DNA from: Dipteris shenzhenensis
Lineage: Eukaryota > Polypodiophyta > Polypodiopsida > Gleicheniales
NCBI GenBank assembly: GCA_047967505.1
Contig: CM106540.1
Direction: 5' to 3' (one strand)
DNA: 64,000 nt
Shown here piece after piece: positions 50,560-61,745 of the stretch (the first letter of the stretch is position 1; each line of letters starts with the position of its first letter). The translations under genes were made by a program, and so were the position numbers. The notes below the pieces were generated by a model that saw only the letters and a list, made by a program, of their open reading frames with translations, was not told the origin of the DNA and did no database searches.

Positions 50560-52560
50560 AATCTCATGCTACGGATGTGGCATAGGAGCGATGATTCCTT
50601 GGTTGTGGCTCTATTAAAAGCATCATAGCATGGAACCTACAAGCCAAAACGCTAAGTAGAGGATCAAATTCTCTTTGATTGTTGGGAATTAAGGAGAGGC
50701 ATAGGTTCTTCTTCTGGTTGCACTTCTGTTGCAACCTCATCAAAATGTTGACCTTAGAGTTAGGGATTATGGTTGAATTTGGCATCATCCATGTGGGTAT
50801 CGTGTTGTGGCATCTATCTTAGCTTGGATCGCATGCCCTCCATCTCTTGGGCCATGGCTTCATAGGCATAAGCTGGGGAAGAAAAGGCCTCATATGGCCT
50901 TCTGATGTGTAATCTATTTTTTACATTTGCCGATAAGGCCTAAGATGTTTCAATGAATTGGAGCTTCAAGTCGGCCAACTCTATAGAAGACATGAAAAAA
51001 TTCTCTTCCTCTTCAGCCATTTCTTTTAGGGATTGTTTTGCTCCTTCCAGTGCTTTAATTCTCTCCCTGAGTAAAGTGTTTTTAGTTTGTTGATCTATGT
51101 TGTCTACTGAATTTCTTTCTAGTTGAAGAAAAAACTCCTTCATTTCATCTAACCACTTTGTAATGGTTGGTAGACATTCCTTTTGAATTTTTACTTGAGA
51201 ACATAGCTTGGATACCTATTATTCCTGGGAGTCCTTGTATTGTGAACATTACTCCTTGAGTCTCTCTAGCTCCTCTTGAGTTTCTTGCAATTGGTTCTAT
51301 TGCTCCTATTGCATGCTGAGATAGTGCATGACTACATCCCTCTCCTTTTGAAAGGCTTGAACCTACGTTGTCAAGCTGAGATGAACACTGTGCTGCTGGT
51401 CATGGAACAACTTGAGAATGGATATTGCATGTTCAACCGCACTGAATTGGAAAATTTTCCCAATGTTCCAACAGAGGTTCTCTGCTTTAGAATTGTTGGA
51501 GTCACCAGACTATCTATTGCATGCTTCAAAGGTGTCAGCATAATGGTTTCAATGTCCTCTTCAATGTCTTTGATCTCCATTGTGGGCTTTGGGATTGGCA
51601 TCTTACGTGTTGTAAGTTTTGTCTTCTTGGCTTTCTTTGCATTAGAGGGTCCAACCAACAAATTTTCTCCTCCAATCGGAGTATTCTAGAGAGTGTTGGC
51701 AAGAGGTGACCCACCTTGGTTCTTTCTTCCCTGTATTGCATAACAATCACCCAAGGATGGGGTGCAAATTTGTTTGCAAAGTTGAATAAAGCAGTAATAA
51801 AAGGGGCTACCTTGGAGTGCTTGTTTGTGTTGCTGAGGTCTTTCCTGGACACCTCCCCCATCAGTCAAGAATGGAGCACCTTTGCCCATGAAATTTTTAT
51901 GCCGTTTTTTTCTACTCTGATGATTGCATAGCTCTCGTGACTCATAATTGTTAGTTTTGATAAGACATTACACCCTTTCCAAGTACCATTCAAGCTGTTG
52001 GCGTCAAGTAGGGTCTTGGAATTTGTTGATAAAGAAAAAATTCTTTGCCATTTTTGGGGGCCCGAATTCTTTTTGCATGTCAGCCTCCACGTTCTTCTTG
52101 TATGTGTCTTCTTCCAGGGTGAGGGGAAGATTGAGAAGACATGTGAGATTACAGTTGGCATTGCCATAAGTGTAGGACCAATCATACCTCTGATTTGCTA
52201 GAAGTGTTCATACAACTTCGTAGAATCTCGTTGCTATTTCCATGTGTTCCACAACAAGGTAGTGTAATCCAGGAGGTCAGATTTCTATAGCCACTTGCTA
52301 TGCTATGTCAGGTCAAGGGACACGCAAAATGCCTTGAAACTAGTCTGCATCATCTGCTTCTTTGCAAGGTGTATGGTTTGTTCTTCGTCCGAGTCATCTT
52401 CATTTGGAAGAACCATACTAATTGGCTCAGGGTCCCCCATGTCTTTCTTTTGAGGGCTTTTTCAAATGGGCATTTGGCCTTTCTTCTTTCCCATTGCATC
52501 TTCCTGAATAGCGTGTTGCTTAGCAATGTTAGTTGCAAGTTGGATCCTATGTTTGGTGGA
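50560..52560 (-). pseudogene. Unrecognised ORF remnant with coiled-coil tail (copy A)
   Basis: Minus-strand frames read in sequence. First is a segment near 52380-52100 ending YEHF..IRGMIGPTLMAMPT. Next is 52060-51860 (NSLNGTWKGCNVLSKLTIMS). Then 51860-51680 contains SKVAPFITALFNFANKF. A Lys/Pro/Glu linker follows at 51640-51500. The last part is a long heptad-like region at about 51300-50940 (MKEFFLQLERNSVDNIDQQT, then LRERIKALEGAKQSLKEMAE). Frames change several times and stops are present. The layout resembles the 'putative plant transposon protein' type (globular domain plus coiled coil), but this is inference. Overlapping plus-strand frames look like shadows. Confidence 0.35.
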
Positions 52561-52599
52561 GCATGGGCAAGAGTGAGGGATCACTTTGGGGCCATATAA

Positions 52600-53630
52600 A
52601 TGGGCAATGTATCTTTGAAGTGCGAGTAAGGCATCGGGTAGGACTCAAGATCATAGACTATGATTTGTGTTGAGGTGCGTGTGCTGATTCTAATTGAAGG
52701 CTGTCACTTGTGATCGTTGGGAGCAGTCGATGTATGGTGATGGAATTGAATGATTACTATGCATGAGGAGTCCGGAGGCAACGAAGTGTTGGGTGTTGGT
52801 GCCTAGGATGCATGAGAGACCTTGTCAAGGGAATGTCCCATGGAATCCTGTATGACCAGCTTGGGGCCTGATAGATGTCATTGGTTGCTCGTGGTCAGAA
52901 GTGTTGGTAGTGTGTAGGCATAGCAATGGTAGAGTGGGGTTAGATACCATCTGATCGATATTGGAAGAAGCGGAGTTGTATGTACTGTTGAACTCCCAAA
53001 AGTGTCGGTGCAAATGTCGGGTCGGCTTTAGAAATCCTTTTTCATTCATTGCCTTGTGGAGTCCAGACCAAAATTGGGCGAAGTGTAGTCGGATCACATG
53101 TAGTTGTGTGGTCTTGATGGTGACTCACATGCCATGGGGATATTGAAGAGATGCCAATGGAGCCTCCACTCCAAACTACTACTTGTGAGAGTAATGCAAG
53201 GCATGAGCCATCTGCATGTGCACTCAAGCGGCAGCCTCCAGATTGTTGCAATGTGTTCCCACGAGAAGAGGGAGGGGGAGAGAAAGAGGGAGGGGGAGAG
53301 GGGAGAAGAGAGGGGAGAAGAGAGGGAGAAGGAGAAGGAGAAGGGAAGAGGAGAGTGAAGGGGGATGGAGTGGCAAACACAAGGGCACTACAATGGAAAC
53401 AACGGAACACCCAAAACACTCTTGGAAGAGAAGAGGGAGCTTGTATTCAAACTTGTGCAAATAATAATGAAGACCAAAGTCAACCCTTTGGCCTTTTATA
53501 CATGTCACATTTTGAAAAGAGGGCCAACCCTTGTCCTTTTAGCACTCTCCCTCTCTTTACATTAAAAGTCTCTTGGGCCCATAGGGTGCCAAGGCATATT
53601 GCTATTCTTTTCATCTCTCCCTACTAGTGG
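52600..53630. other. Gene-poor region with purine-rich tract
   Basis: Positions 53262-53365 are nearly all G and A on the plus strand (gggagaagagagggagaagg), which keeps frames open on both strands. These frames (up to 158 codons) are low-complexity artefacts. No other coding sequence is recognised. Confidence 0.6.
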
Positions 53631-53800
53631 AAATAGCACTTGTGTTAACCATACAAGAGCGCTTGGGAAAGCCTGGAATTAGGAAGGGTTCCTAACCGGC
53701 TCCCAAATAGCACTTGTGTTAGCCATATAAGAGCGCTTGGGACAAACCTGGGGAGGTGTTCCTAATTGAATCCCAAATAGCACTTGTGTTAGCCTCATGC
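53631..53800. repeat. 70-74-bp tandem repeat, about 2.3 copies
   Basis: 'aaatagcacttgtgtta' recurs at 53631, 53705 and 53775. The first two are followed by 'accata.aagagcgcttggga' and a 'ttcctaa' tail. Not coding. Confidence 0.8.
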
Positions 53801-54949
53801 CTCCAAGCCTTAAGCTATTTGGGGCTCAAACCCCCTATATAAGGCTCAAAACCTAGAGTGGCGAGCCAAAACTCCCGTGAGACACTGAACCATAGCTTGT
53901 AGCTAGAACTTACAACCTATGAGCTGGAAGCTACAACTTGTGCATGTTGCTTGCAATCTTTGGCCTTGGGCTATTTGGGGATCAAACTCCCTGAGCTTGT
54001 ACTATACTCGTTCCATGGCTGTAATCGTTGAAGTAAATCATGAAGCCTAATCACCTCTCACCACTGATTACCCTGCATTCGGTAATTGTACTCTGTGGAT
54101 GTTAACATGCCCCCCTTTCTGTCATTGATCTGCCCTCGGGTCAGCCATGCTGGAGGAGGTGTGTGGTGAGGACTATTTATAGGATTGCATAGCAGTCCAA
54201 CTATCATGGAGTGAGTCGATTGAGGTACGAGCGATACTTCCAAATGGGTGGCATGCATATCCTCATATGTGTGGATGTGGTGTCTGTGGAGATTGCAGAC
54301 GTGGAGATAGAGGTAGAGATCCTGAAATTGCATAGGATCAATGTTGGGATTGAAGAATTAGAGCTTTTGGGCAGATTGTAGGCAGATTGAACATATTTTA
54401 TAGGATAACTTCATATTTGAGGAACATTGTATCACTTTTGCCCCATTTGCAGTGATATCTTGCCTCATTGATTTGAAATTTGGGACTTTTCAGTGACATT
54501 GGCAAAAAATTGCAGGACATTGGATCACATTTGCACTTTTGCAGTGAAATTCGGGGCATTCTCGCATTTGTCCCCTTTTTGGCAAATTTTCTCTTTTCAA
54601 ATTTGGGGCTTTTGCCAGATCTATTGAAATTTGCAATGACCTTCGCTAGGTATAGACAGATTTGGGGTTTTCTTGCATTTGCCCTTTGATTTCAGTGTTC
54701 TGTGTTACATATTTTGGGGCTTCTACCCCTCAGTGTTACACCAGATGATTTTTTGGAGGGTATCAGGAGGGAGTAGAACTGTGAGGTCTAGGTGGAATAT
54801 AAGGTTTTGTGTAGGGAGTGCTTCGAAGTGCATTTGTATTATTTGGGTGATGGTGCATGGTGTGAGTGTGTAAGTGGCGAGCTGTGCGGAGACCTCCCTG
54901 TTCATTCTGAACTCTTGTTGCTCTCAGTCTTCCAAGCTTGAGGTCTTCT
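53801..54949. other. Gene-free region
   Basis: Loose repeats of 'attgcatttg' and 'tttggggcttttgc' type at 54420-54720. Nothing coding recognised. Confidence 0.5.
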
Positions 54950-56860
54950 AATTGACTGAGGGTGCGTTGTCATTTGTTTTCCTCTTGAAAGGACACTGTC
55001 AGTGCCCATTCTTATGCCAAGAGATCTTCTAGTGTTTGGATCTGGCGCTCTTGGTTCTCCTGCATCCTAGCGTGCTGTGCCTCTGCCTGCGCCTTTTGCT
55101 CCAATGCTATTTAGAAGATAGACTCTACTTTGCTAGCTTGGTCCATGAGAGTTTGGACCAAGGATTTGCTGGTGGTGAGCTCATCCTTGAGCTTTTTCAT
55201 TGCTAGCTCGAGCTCTTCAGCCTTTGTGCGATACTCATCTACTTAGCTTATGGCGATTTGCCCTCTGGCTTGGGTGGCAACCATCATTGTGTGGCTATCA
55301 TGTGCAGAGATTTGTGCTTGGAGCTCGCCTGGAGGAGAATTGCTGAGAGATGTGAGGCTTGTTCTTGCCTCCTTTGCAGAATTGCTTGTGCCACCTATGC
55401 CATGGCTTCGAAGAAGTTTTGCTCCATTAGGTCTGCATCCCAGCTGCTCAGTTGACATGTGGTTGTAGCCACCTGGTGCCCAATACTGGGGCACATTGCA
55501 AAATTGTAAAGCCTCTTTAAGGCTTGCCCATGGAGAGGAGGAGATGCCCATGATGACGAAGGATGTGGTCTATTGGGCCATTGCTAAGGCTGAGACATGG
55601 GGTGCAGTGGGAGTTGCCGGCGTGGCTTTGGCTCCTAGATGGAGGCCAATGGTGACCGTTTTGTCACCTCTAGGAGGTCCTCAATGAAGATGGGCTCTTG
55701 CTGAACCATTTTGCCCTTGTCCTGAGGATCTACTCACTGGAGTCATAGTTGCTGGCTCAGGAATTCTTGCATCTAGCAATCCTCGTATTGTAGGAGCAAT
55801 TGGCTTGGGTCCATTTCTGCAAGTCGATCAGCCAGAGTGGCAATAGGCTCTGTCCTTGCTCACTTGGGCTTGACCTCTGCTTCTTCTGGCTCTGTTTGAG
55901 CCAGTCCTGTGGCAGACTTTTTGGACAACCGTAGCCGATAGGTGGATGCTGTTGCAACATGTGGTATAGAATCAACATGTAGAGCATTGGGTTGTCGATG
56001 ACTTCCCTGTGTGTTTTGAGGTCATCCCTCATCTGGTTGCAGATATAGTCTACCCAATTTGTAACCTGGGGATCTGCCAACTGCAACAAGATATTAGGCA
56101 TGATGGACTGATGTGGTCCGTGTGTCTTACTTGCATTAGCAACTACAGGAGGGCTCTTGCCGATCTTTCCACCTCTAGTTTGAGAATTATGGTGAAGTGG
56201 ATTTGGCCTTTGCTTTTCTGTCGGTCGTAGTGGCAAACTTCACTGAGGGCCTCCAGCTTCTTCTTCGTTGCATACTTGTCATCGCTGATGATCGGTAGAC
56301 TGAAGGAGGCATGTACTATGTCTTGATTGAGGTGGTAGTATTGGGGAGTAACCGTTGCATCACATAGGATGCCCACATTGGTATTGCTATTGTACACCTG
56401 GAGGAACTCTCCCAAGAGTTTCATGTCCAGGTGGCATGGAAGGTGGTTTGCCACTCTGCTCAAGCCTGCAACTCTTAGTGCATCTTGCACCTCTGGCTAC
56501 TTAAGTGCCGGCATAAGCTACTGATGTGTGGTGATGGAGGGTGTAATCATGACCCTCATAAGTGAAGCGTGAGTGAATGGCGCATGTGTCTAATTCTTGG
56601 AGCTAGGCTTTGGGAGCGCAAGATTTGTATTCTCCTTCTGTGAGAGTTGGGGTGCACTTTCTTGACCTTGAGGGGGGTCTGTCTCATAGAAACTTCATCC
56701 TCCCTTTGCAAATCTTTGATGGGGAATTGGAAGGGCATGTGGATTGTTGCCAAAGGCATGCTTTGAGAATCAGACGGGCCAGTGGCCTATGGAATAGGTT
56801 GGGGGTGGAGTCCCAGCTCCATTTTGAATTTGAAGAATTTGTTTTCGAGATCTAGTAAAG
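54950..56860 (-). pseudogene. Unrecognised ORF remnant with coiled-coil tail (copy B)
   Basis: Minus-strand pieces: 56855-56556 (MPLATIHMPFQFPIKDLQRE); 56490-56143 (MKLLGEFLQVYNSNTNVGIL, then YYHLNQDIVHASFSLP and KKKLEALSEVCHYDRQKSKG); 56236-55757 (WVDYICNQMRDDLKTHREVI, then MLYMLILYHMLQQHP); 55551-55243, a Ser/Pro/Gln-rich linker; and 55230-54960, a coiled coil (RTKAEELELAMKKLKDELTT) with an internal stop. The order matches copy A (globular part, linker, coiled coil), but sequence similarity is not obvious by eye. At least two frameshifts. The function is unknown; a gag-like or plant-mobile-type transposon protein is my best guess. Confidence 0.35.
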
Positions 56861-57074
56861 AGTGAGGGTAATCGAGTGATGAGGGAATCGGTGGAAGAGG
56901 AAGAGTGGGAGGACATAAACAGACTGTGTTGGATGGCTATGGAAGAGGGCAGGGGGCTATGAGAATTCTGATGAAATTTTGGCAGAGTTTAGGGGAAACT
57001 GCTATGGTGATAACCTAGTGGAATACGGCCTCTTTATATATATTTTTGTATCCCCACGATCGGCGAGATCTTGA

Positions 57075-57490
57075 GATGGCACGGTTGGCAGGGTACATGG
57101 ATGGTGATGGTTGGTAATATTCTTGGATGGCAACAGTCAGTGGGGTACATGGATGGTGACGATTGGTGGGATTCTTAGATGGCAACGGTCGGTGGGGTAC
57201 ATGGATGGCGATGGTCGGTGGGGTACGTGGATGGCGACGGTTAGTAGGATTCTTTGATGGTGATGGTTGGTGGGATTCTTGGATGGCGATAGTCCGCGGG
57301 GTATGTGGATGGCAACGGTTGGTGGGATTCTTGGGTGGCGACAGTCAATGGGTACATGGATGGTGACAGTTGGTGGGATACAATTATGGTCATGATTGGC
57401 GTGATATGGAGATCATGACGGTCGGTGGGATTCTTGAATAGCGATGGTCAGTGGGATAACGCTATAGTGGCGACGGTTGGCGGGATACTA
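57075..57490. repeat. 26-bp minisatellite, about 15 copies
   Basis: Consensus approximately 'gtacatggatggcgacggtt' plus 'ggtggg', alternating with an 'attcttggatggc' form. Exact 26-bp spacing is clearest from 57197 to 57380. Gly/Trp-rich open frames on the plus strand are by-products of the repeat. Confidence 0.85.
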
Positions 57491-58749
57491 TCTGAGCAGA
57501 GTAGGGAAAGGGAAAGAGGGAAAATTTGTGAAGGAGTGGGAAGGTGGGAGGGAGATAGGAACGGGTGGGGTGCACTAGTGCAATGTGGGACGGATTGCGA
57601 GGCTAGTGTGCAAGATGGCAAAAAAATGCAAAAGGGACATACTGACCCTAATCACCTAGTGCTAATGTGGATGTGTGTGTGTTTGGCAATGACTTGTGGG
57701 CTACGGGTGAATCGGGTGATATGCCTACCGTACCTAGACCTAGACTTGATGATTATGAGGAATGCGGAGTGGATGGACACCGTGCTACCACATAGCATGT
57801 TAAAATCCATATAGAGCATGTGTCCAGCTAGTGTCTTACCTTGGACACCAGAGGCACATTGGCGTTGTGACTAGTTGTTGCAGAATGGTCCTTTGTCACA
57901 GGGGAAGCAGTTTCTTGTGTGGTTGCCTTTAGCGCAGACTTTTGCCCTCATGAGTAGGACGGTACCATTGATTGCAATTAACCTCGAGGGTTCACCTTAG
58001 GATTTGGAGGGAGGTTCTTGTATAACACCCCGCATTGTAGGGGTCGGTGCTCCTTCACTACCTTTGGTGATATTTGTGTTGAGTTGGATGATTTGTGGTC
58101 ATAGGGTGATTCAAGACTATGAGGCTGGTGTGATGCATTTGGTTTGTCAGTAGGTTCTTGTGGTTTTGCATCTTGGGTTGACACAAGTTCTTATGTTGCT
58201 ACCTTCAGAACCTCTGCAATTTGTACATTAAACTTCGGCACCCAGGCGACTTGCTTGTCTCAGTCTTCTAAGTGCTTGGTGGGGACCCATCATTTGGGGG
58301 GATGTTGCGGTTGAGGAGCTAGATTGGAGCTTGGAGTCCAAAGCATGGGATGGTGGCATGTCCTTCTTGGCATGGATGCTTTAGGAAGAGACGTCTTTGG
58401 AGTGATTAGTGACTTCTATGCTACTTGTACCAGGCCTCTGGTCATTGGTTCTGGTTGAAGTAGCATTGAGCACAGAGGATAGCTACTTGAACTTGCTGTT
58501 CACGACTTTCCTGAGTGGTGGATGGCAATGGTGGAAAAATGGGCAATAGCACCAGGTTGCCACTGTGGTTGGCCTTCTGCTCCCTTTGGGGTTGGACTCT
58601 TTCTGAGGGGTTGGAGGTGGATGGGGCTTACGGTCCTCCCTCCCATAGAACTTCATTGTTGTGGGCCGATGAGGGTGAAACTGAAGGAGTAGGACTTGGT
58701 CCACACAGTGGGACTACCGCTGTTCTACCACCATCTGTGAATGAAGCAG
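57491..58749. other. Region without a clear gene
   Basis: Minus-strand stretches are Pro/Ser-rich (58704-58483, 58184-57978). Near 57930-57880 the minus strand reads CAKGNHTRNCFPC, faintly like a zinc knuckle. These may be the tail of the protease-like piece just upstream (minus direction), but the link is unproven. Confidence 0.35.
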
Positions 58750-59250
58750 TCTAAGAGCACTAGTCAATTTGACAATTCATGATGGCCTAGCACCAGGTCC
58801 TTCCCAATATGATCTATTCGTCAGTTGCTTTTACGGGGAGAACATAAAAGCATATTTCTACTACTGGTAGACAACCGTTAGAATTAAATTCACAAAACCC
58901 AAGGTGCGTATGAGTTGGCCATTGATAGCCCTTACGGAAGTGATGGTGAGGTTTAGGGGTACCTACAACTTTTCCCATACCTCGTGGGAGATGAAGTTCT
59001 GGCTCACTCTTGGAGCTACGAGTGCTCTAATGCACATGCGCGGGACCTGCAGTTGAACAAGCAACCTAGCTGGTTCTATTGTTAGCTCATCCATTAGTTC
59101 CACCTGTTCAGTCGTTGCCTTAAGTAGTGTCATTTGCATATGTTGTTTGAGCTTCACGTTATGGGCTCTGGCTTGGGCTCTGGCCTCTTTGATGGCCTGG
59201 CGTTTCATCCTGGCTACCTCGACCTTGCATTCTTTTTCTCTATGGATGGC
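58750..59250 (-). pseudogene. Retropepsin-like fragment 3' of an integrase
   Basis: A Lys/Arg/Ala-rich helical segment (EKECKVEVARMKRQAIKEAR, then RAQARAHNVKLKQHMQ) leads to IRALVAPRVSQNFISHEVW, followed after a stop by LTITSVRAINGQLIRTLGF and LILTVVYQ. The pattern is that of Gypsy-type aspartic proteases, where the first part is IxALVDSGASxNFIS. Here the DSGA triad region reads APRV, so the catalytic Asp is gone. It continues the frame that ends the integrase (59319-58963), giving a protease-like domain after the integrase instead of before reverse transcriptase. Confidence 0.6.
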
Positions 59251-59259
59251 TTGAAGGGT

Positions 59260-60402
59260 AGACAGTGTGAGTGGTCCATAGCATCTTTGTAATTTTCTCA
59301 TGTTAAGGTAGCCATCCATTTTTGTCCCATCAAGAGTGGCTATTTAGCACGACTCTTGTGGAGTGATCTCAACCACGTAGTAGGGACCCATACCTCGGTA
59401 CTTGAGCTTGCGCTTGGTATTGCAGATGCTATAGAGGAGTGCCAAATCTCTCTCTGCCAGTTCTTTGTTCTTGAGGTTACGATCGAACCACTCTTTGCAT
59501 CGGGCCTTCTTCACCTACTAGAGAGAGTAGGCTGCCTGCAACCTTGTCTCTTCTAACCTTTCAAGATCAACTAGCCGTTCTGCTAACACATTCTCTGTAA
59601 GCCTTTCCTTAATGGTAAGATGAAGGCTAGGCACTACATACTCTATTGGCATCACCGCATCCACCCTGAAGGCTAGGCTAAAGGGGCTACAAGGTGTGGC
59701 CACCTTGTAGGATGTTTTGTAGGCCCATAATGTTGCTATGAGCTTATGCTCCCAGTCGATACGATTGGCCTCTGCTGTACAAGTTATGATCATACAACAA
59801 GTTTTATTGGAGCTCTCAACCAAGCCATTTGCCCTAGGGTAGTATGGCATTGACTTCCTATGTATGATCATAAACTCACTAGTCAGGATTGCTATCCTTT
59901 TGTTGAGGAAATGAGTTCCTCAGTCGTTGACTATCTCTAAGGGACATCTGTACCGTGTGATAACTTGCTCATATAAGAATTCGGCGGTGGATCTCGCATA
60001 TGCCTTCATGGTGGCTCTCCCTTCTACCCACTTAGTGAAGTAATCTATGGACAAGATGATGTATCTGGCCCCGGTTCTTTTAGTTGTTGCTGGACTTATG
60101 GGTCCAATAAAATTGACACCCCATTTCTGGAAGGGCTGATTGGTTAAGATTCTAGTTTAGGGGCATCATGTTCACCTTGTGTGGGATTTGGACACGTTGG
60201 TAGGGGTCGCACCGTTTGATGAATTTGGCTGTGTCTTTGAAGAGAGCTGGCCACCAAAGGCTCGCTTGGAGCACCTTACATGCTGTAACATTAGCCAAAA
60301 AATGACCTCCTACAATTCTCGAGTGGGCTTCCTCGAGCACATCTATGTATTCGTGCTCGTACACACATCTTCGCAGATGCCATCCTTGCCCATGCAGTAT
60401 TA
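59260..60402 (-). mobile_element. Gypsy retrotransposon fragment: integrase
   Basis: Minus-strand reading gives the HHCC region (AHSRIVGGHF..., then KFIKRCDPYQR) at 60320-60200. The integrase core follows: WGVNFIGPI near 60090, YFTKWVEG near 60035, IVND-stop-GTHF near 59930, and YYPRANGLVESSNKT at 59850-59800. The C-terminal region (WAYKTSYKVATPCSPF, VMPIEYVVPSL) is at 59730-59620, and its end (RKLKYRGMGPY, RKLQRCYGPLT) at 59400-59270. The first catalytic Asp is Asn here (usual WGxDFIGP). A stop follows the second Asp, and Glu is retained. Reverse transcriptase is absent. Confidence 0.85.
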
Positions 60403-60768
60403 CATGTAGAACTCGCATGTAGGAGTTGCATGTAGAACTCGCATGTAGGAGTTGCATGTAGGAGTTGTATGTAGAACTCACATGTAGGAGTTGCATGTAG
60501 GAGTTGCATGTAGAACTCGCATGTAGGAGTTGCATGTAGGAGTTGCATGTAGAACTCGCATGTAGGAGTTACATGTAGGAGTTGCATGTAGAACTTACAT
60601 GTAGGAGTTGCATGTAGAACTTGCATGTAGGAGTTGCATGTAGAACTCGCATGTAGGAGTTACACGTAGGAGTTGTATGTAGAACTCGCATGTAGAACTC
60701 GCATGTAGAACTCGCATGTAGAACTCGCATGTAGGAGTTGCATGTAGAACTTGCATGTAGAACATGCA
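60403..60768. repeat. 13-bp minisatellite, ~28 copies of two variants
   Basis: Built of catgtagaactcg (A) and catgtaggagttg (B), plus point variants. Early units mostly alternate or run A-B-B; near 60685-60725 four A units run together. On the minus strand the array is open in all three frames (13 bp x 3 gives a 13-residue period), and one frame runs without a stop into the integrase zinc region at 60152-60535. Confidence 0.95.
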
Positions 60769-61745
60769 AGTTGGATTTCTAAGAGGGATTATTTCTAGCC
60801 TTATGTAAGTACAAGTGGAGCTTTGCCCCGCTAATCTACACACACATTCTATTCTACCTAAGTTTGTTGGCACAGAGACAACATACTCCCAGATTCATTT
60901 TATTACCCGTCCTCAGGTTTTGGCTTATTTTGATTTCGGAGTTGAAATGCCATGTGCATAACCCAGTGGTTGTTGAGATTGTGGCATGCGAGTTATTCCT
61001 ACTGTAATGCTTTTGCACCATACAATTTATGGTATGTAGTCAGGAAGCTTAGCTCCTCTTGAGGAGGGTAGACGGTTGTGAATTTGAAAGGAGATCTCGT
61101 TGCTGAGGCTACAGACTCGGCCATCGAATCTTCTTGGGAAGAGGTTTGGCAGGGGTCTCGTTATTGAGGCTAGTATTTCTTGCTATCTTGCATACATGTT
61201 GGATGCAATTATACCCATATCATTGAGCTTGTAGATAAGTTTGTATGTAAGTCTGATATTTTTACATTTAGGAGATGGCTGTGATGTTTGGCGAGGGTCT
61301 CATTATTGGTGAGGCTGCAGACTCTTTTGTCAATTCATCTTGATTTTTGACATAGCTTCTTGTCCTGCTTGTGAATTCATTGCATGCCGAGAGTATGGAA
61401 TGAAAGTGTGTGATACTATTATTGATGCAATCTATTATGTGCCTATGCAGAATTGTGTGAATGCACATGATGTGTCTAACTATATGCTTATTTGTGGGAT
61501 TTAATAGGGAAACTAAGACTCAATCATCCCTAATACAAAATTGATTAGTCTTCCTAATTGTGCAAAAACATGCATATGCTAGTGAGTGTGCATGTAACAA
61601 TCTAGTGCAAACCATATGTGCAAAAACGTGCATATGCTAGTGAGTGCTCATGATACAATCTTATCCTAACTAAGGAAGACTTGGTTTCCCAAATCTTCAT
61701 TTTTGTTGGGGATGGCTTGCATTTTGAAGTAGTAGTGCTTCAGTC
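60769..61745. other. Region between two Gypsy fragments
   Basis: Non-coding. Two diverged direct repeats: 'gagatctcgttgctgaggct' type at about 61088, 61152 and 61290, and 'tgtgcaaaaac.tgcatatg' at 61559 and 61617. It may include LTR or leader sequence of the flanking Gypsy pieces, but I found no paired LTRs. Confidence 0.45.

Noticed and set aside
53042-53627. ORFs on both strands around 53.1-53.6 kb
   Set aside because: They are produced by a purine-only tract and a short flank. Gly/Glu/Arg or Leu/Pro/Ser low complexity on opposite strands.
60291-60873. Cys-rich minus-strand repeat ORFs that could suggest a secreted repeat protein or a CRISPR-like array
   Set aside because: The 13-bp unit is contiguous, with no spacers, so it is not CRISPR. 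The three frames are all open by chance of the unit. It is a minisatellite.
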